Shown here: piece by piece, positions 61,925 to 64,000 of the stretch | Layout of the letters: every line of letters starts with the position of its first letter | Numbering within the stretch: position 1 is the first letter of the stretch | Origin: an uncultured bacterium | Lineage (GTDB): Bacteria; Vulcanimicrobiota; Xenobia; Xenobiales; Xenobiaceae | Direction: 5' to 3' | Length of the DNA: 64,000 nucleotides | Assembly (NCBI GenBank): GCA_934644775.1 | Contig: CAKUDB010000005.1 | Location: forward strand, 1-64,000 | Program-made: the position numbers and the translations under genes | The notes under the pieces: model-generated | The model's input: the letters and a program-made list of their open reading frames with translations, nothing else | What the model was told of the DNA's origin: nothing | Databases searched by the model: none

Positions 61925-62926
61925 CTATTCTTCAAAATAGCGACGGGCTCCCAAAAAGCGATATTTTACCGCATAACTGCTGTTATCTAAAGAGCTCAGC
62001 CCTACTCCATACTTACCGGAAGCGTCCCAAAATTGGCCATTTCCTACATATAAGCCTACATGGACAATATGATCTTCATCTTTACCAAAAAAGACTAAAT
62101 CGCCCGCCGTCAGCTCTTCTCGGCTGACAGGTAGACCGACGTCGAATTGTTGGTCGGCGTCGCGAGGAACGATCAAGCCATGCAATTTGCAACTTACATA
62201 AACTAACCCAGAGCAATCTATACCGTGACAACTCAAGCCGCCCCAAAGATAAGCTACTCCCTTAAAGCGGCGAGCCGTTTGCAAAAGGCTCTTTCCTCGA
62301 GCAGGTAAAGTTTCTCTCGATCCAGCTGCGTAGGGTAAATATACCGCCGACTCGGTGTGGGGCCAATTTACGCTCCAGTAGCGAGCACCGTCGTGGCCTT
62401 GTATAGGTTGTTCTTGGCGCAAAGATAAAATAGTAGAAGCGAAAACCCGCCCTTTTACTTTACTTTTTTTATCTGGATCGGCATAGACATAAGCTTGGGG
62501 GCAAACTACTAATAAGGCCGAGCGCTCATCTTCTAAAGACCAAGGGCGCAAAGTCGGCTGAGCGCTGTTAATAAGTTTGGGTAAAGGGACGGCAAAAGGA
62601 GCTTTTTTGGTTAAATAACGGCTATTAACCCAGCCGGGATAACCTTCCGCTTCTCGATACTGGTTAGGTACGACCACTTCTTTCCAATGTCCGTCCTCAG
62701 TTTCATTTACTGCATAAACCGGCTCGCCCAAGAGCACTTGGGTCTCTCGCTCCGAATCGTCATAAATATCAGCAAAGACACTTACCACCGGAACTGACAC
62801 AAAATACAATTCGCCTTTACCCTCACCGGCCATAACTTCTCCTCGAATGGCAACTATAGCTAAAACCAAAATAAAGAGGGCTCTTTGAAGCCATAATAGC
62901 CAACTTTGCCCCTCAATAAAGCTCAC
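61925..62926 (-). CDS. NlpC/P60 peptidoglycan hydrolase with SH3-like domains
   Basis: Exported cysteine peptidase that cuts peptidoglycan stem peptides. A hydrophobic signal (ALFILVLAIVAI) precedes two SH3-like segments (about 40-200). The NlpC/P60 domain has the nucleophile Cys238 (CHGIDCSGLVY) and His289 (IVHVGLYVG). The usual third residue is Asp301 (FWDASGK) in place of His. 333 residues. The start is GTG, 1 bp after the stop of the JAB-LysM gene, in a TAA-A-GTG arrangement, so the two are translated together. Ribosome site weak. Confidence 0.9.
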   Translation of the reverse strand: MSFIEGQSWLLWLQRALFILVLAIVAIRGEVMAGEGKGELYFVSVPVVSVFADIYDDSERETQVLLGEPVYAVNETEDGHWKEVVVPNQYREAEGYPGWVNSRYLTKKAPFAVPLPKLINSAQPTLRPWSLEDERSALLVVCPQAYVYADPDKKSKVKGRVFASTILSLRQEQPIQGHDGARYWSVNWPHTESAVYLPYAAGSRETLPARGKSLLQTARRFKGVAYLWGGLSCHGIDCSGLVYVSCKLHGLIVPRDADQQFDVGLPVSREELTAGDLVFFGKDEDHIVHVGLYVGNGQFWDASGKYGVGLSSLDNSSYAVKYRFLGARRYFEE

Positions 62927-62927
62927 T

Positions 62928-64000
62928 TTAGAGACCGACTTTTTGGCGAGCAGGAATCTTTAATTGATCGCCAGGGACGATATGATCGTAGTAAGGAGCG
63001 GGCAATTTGTTAAATTTTCCTAGAGCTTTGCACACTTTGGGATCGGTAGTCGAATAATATTTTTCAGCGATACTAGAAATAGTTTCACCCGATTTCACAT
63101 TATGAAGGATAACTTTAGAGCCGCTCTGAGCGGCCTTGGGGGCCTTATCCTCAGACTTAACCTCTTTTTTGTCTTGAGCTTTGTCAGCTGAGTTTTCAAC
63201 TTTGCCAGAAGGATCGACCACAGCTTCAGTAGTTTCAACATTAGAAAGGCCCAGCTCCTTATCTAAAACACCTACAGCTTCCAAGTGGCCTTCAATCTCT
63301 TTGACCCGCTTTTCCACAGCTTCTACCTGCTGAGAAATTTGTACTTGATTGGCTAAAACTTCACGCTGATCAACTTTAGCTACAGGAGCCGGACGCAATA
63401 ATTGTACCAGTAAACAAATGCCCAACAGGACTAAAATGGCATAATCGATAGGTCTAATGGCAGGATTGCGCAACATGCGCTGCAATTTTTCTACGCTGCG
63501 CTCTAAATAACGGTCGTTGATAAACTCTTCCGGGCGAGAAGTATCTCGGCTAACTACTGCAGCCGAAGCGGCCGTACTTTTGCCATAAATTCGGAAGCCG
63601 CCGCTATTGCGCAAAGTTCCCTCACGCCATAAATAAAAGCTGCGCTCTCCCACTACCGGATCGACTATATAAATTACTTGCGATTGTTTGGGGAAAAATT
63701 TAGCGTGAACTTCTCTTTCAGCTTCAGTAACACTGCTACCTGTACCGGGGTGAGAGTGGAACCAACCGACTACGCTCATACCAGGGAATTGCTTAGAAGC
63801 CTGAGCAAAAGCTTTTTTCCAAACCGATTCGATAAAGCGACCATTTTGGGCCTTAACTTCGACAGCTTCTTCAATTTTGATCCAGGAATTATCTTTGGTA
63901 TGACTGCCCAAAAGTAAGCCGGCTTGTTCTTGAGCGGTATTTTTCAGAGCCAAAGCATTTAAGTTACTAAATAATTGATAGCGCAAATAGATATGCGAAG
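62928..64000 (-). CDS. JAB/MPN isopeptidase domain + TM + LysM protein (5'-partial)
   Basis: The frame is still open at the right edge, so the true start lies outside; TTG 63986 is only the first possible start inside, and residues are counted from it. The N-terminal JAB/MPN domain has Glu20 and HSHPGTG (His77, His79), with the usual Ser and Asp replaced by Thr87 and Glu90. A single membrane helix (about 181-198) follows, then a coiled segment and a LysM domain (ILHNVKSGETISSIAEKYY) at the end. This places the JAB domain in the cytoplasm and LysM on peptidoglycan outside. Co-operonic with the NlpC/P60 gene. Confidence 0.85.
   Translation of the reverse strand, partial: SHIYLRYQLFSNLNALALKNTAQEQAGLLLGSHTKDNSWIKIEEAVEVKAQNGRFIESVWKKAFAQASKQFPGMSVVGWFHSHPGTGSSVTEAEREVHAKFFPKQSQVIYIVDPVVGERSFYLWREGTLRNSGGFRIYGKSTAASAAVVSRDTSRPEEFINDRYLERSVEKLQRMLRNPAIRPIDYAILVLLGICLLVQLLRPAPVAKVDQREVLANQVQISQQVEAVEKRVKEIEGHLEAVGVLDKELGLSNVETTEAVVDPSGKVENSADKAQDKKEVKSEDKAPKAAQSGSKVILHNVKSGETISSIAEKYYSTTDPKVCKALGKFNKLPAPYYDHIVPGDQLKIPARQKVGL

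Overview
This window is chromosomal DNA of moderate GC content from a bacterium whose phylum I cannot name from sequence alone. Several lipoproteins, a lipidated alpha-2-macroglobulin and periplasmic-type domains behind signal peptides suggest a two-membrane (diderm) envelope. A flavodiiron protein and an iron-sulfur L-serine dehydratase suggest an anaerobic or microaerophilic, amino-acid-fermenting life. The yacL-ispD pairing, the AddAB-type recombination nuclease and the DUF4912/GH57 pair fit a lineage outside the well-studied Proteobacteria; this placement is inference.

Layout. 1-1138 carries no convincing gene. It is packed with hairpins, long inverted repeats and three copies of a dispersed repeat. 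1139-6214 holds L-serine dehydratase, facing a flavodiiron protein and NAD-dependent DNA ligase. 6316-13609 holds AddB-like and AddA-like subunits in tail-to-tail orientation. 13835-18898 holds a zinc-ribbon membrane protein, a secreted EF-hand-like protein, a secreted beta-propeller protein and a tRNA-dihydrouridine synthase. 18957-24712, on the minus strand, holds RNase D, tRNA-Leu(CAA), the yacL-ispD-unknown operon and argS. 25028-30637 holds an MFS exporter, mscL with a zinc-ribbon tail, an RluE-like pseudouridine synthase paired with an acidic unknown protein, a B3/B4-domain protein and a small lipoprotein. 30742-39915 holds a cell-wall amidase, initiator tRNA, a stand-alone FtsH periplasmic-domain protein, nhaA, smc and an M29-like aminopeptidase.

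40100-44119 is a tight four-gene operon: DUF4912, a GH57-like protein with altered catalytic motifs, a small helical protein and a membrane-anchored solute-binding-like protein. 44253-54986, on the minus strand, holds two CNNM/CBS membrane proteins leading into a 2021-residue alpha-2-macroglobulin lipoprotein, then phosphopentomutase. 55246-61908 holds a SlyD-type isomerase, a giant repeat protein with a FecR-like outer domain, a DUF493 protein, MgtC and an HtrA protease. The window ends in an NlpC/P60 hydrolase and a JAB-TM-LysM protein that runs off the right edge.

The strongest leads for undescribed biology are the GH57-like operon, the repeat/FecR membrane protein, the JAB-TM-LysM + NlpC/P60 pair, the lone FtsH periplasmic domain, and the hairpin-repeat region at the left end. 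Many intergenic gaps carry clear intrinsic terminators, which help define transcription units.
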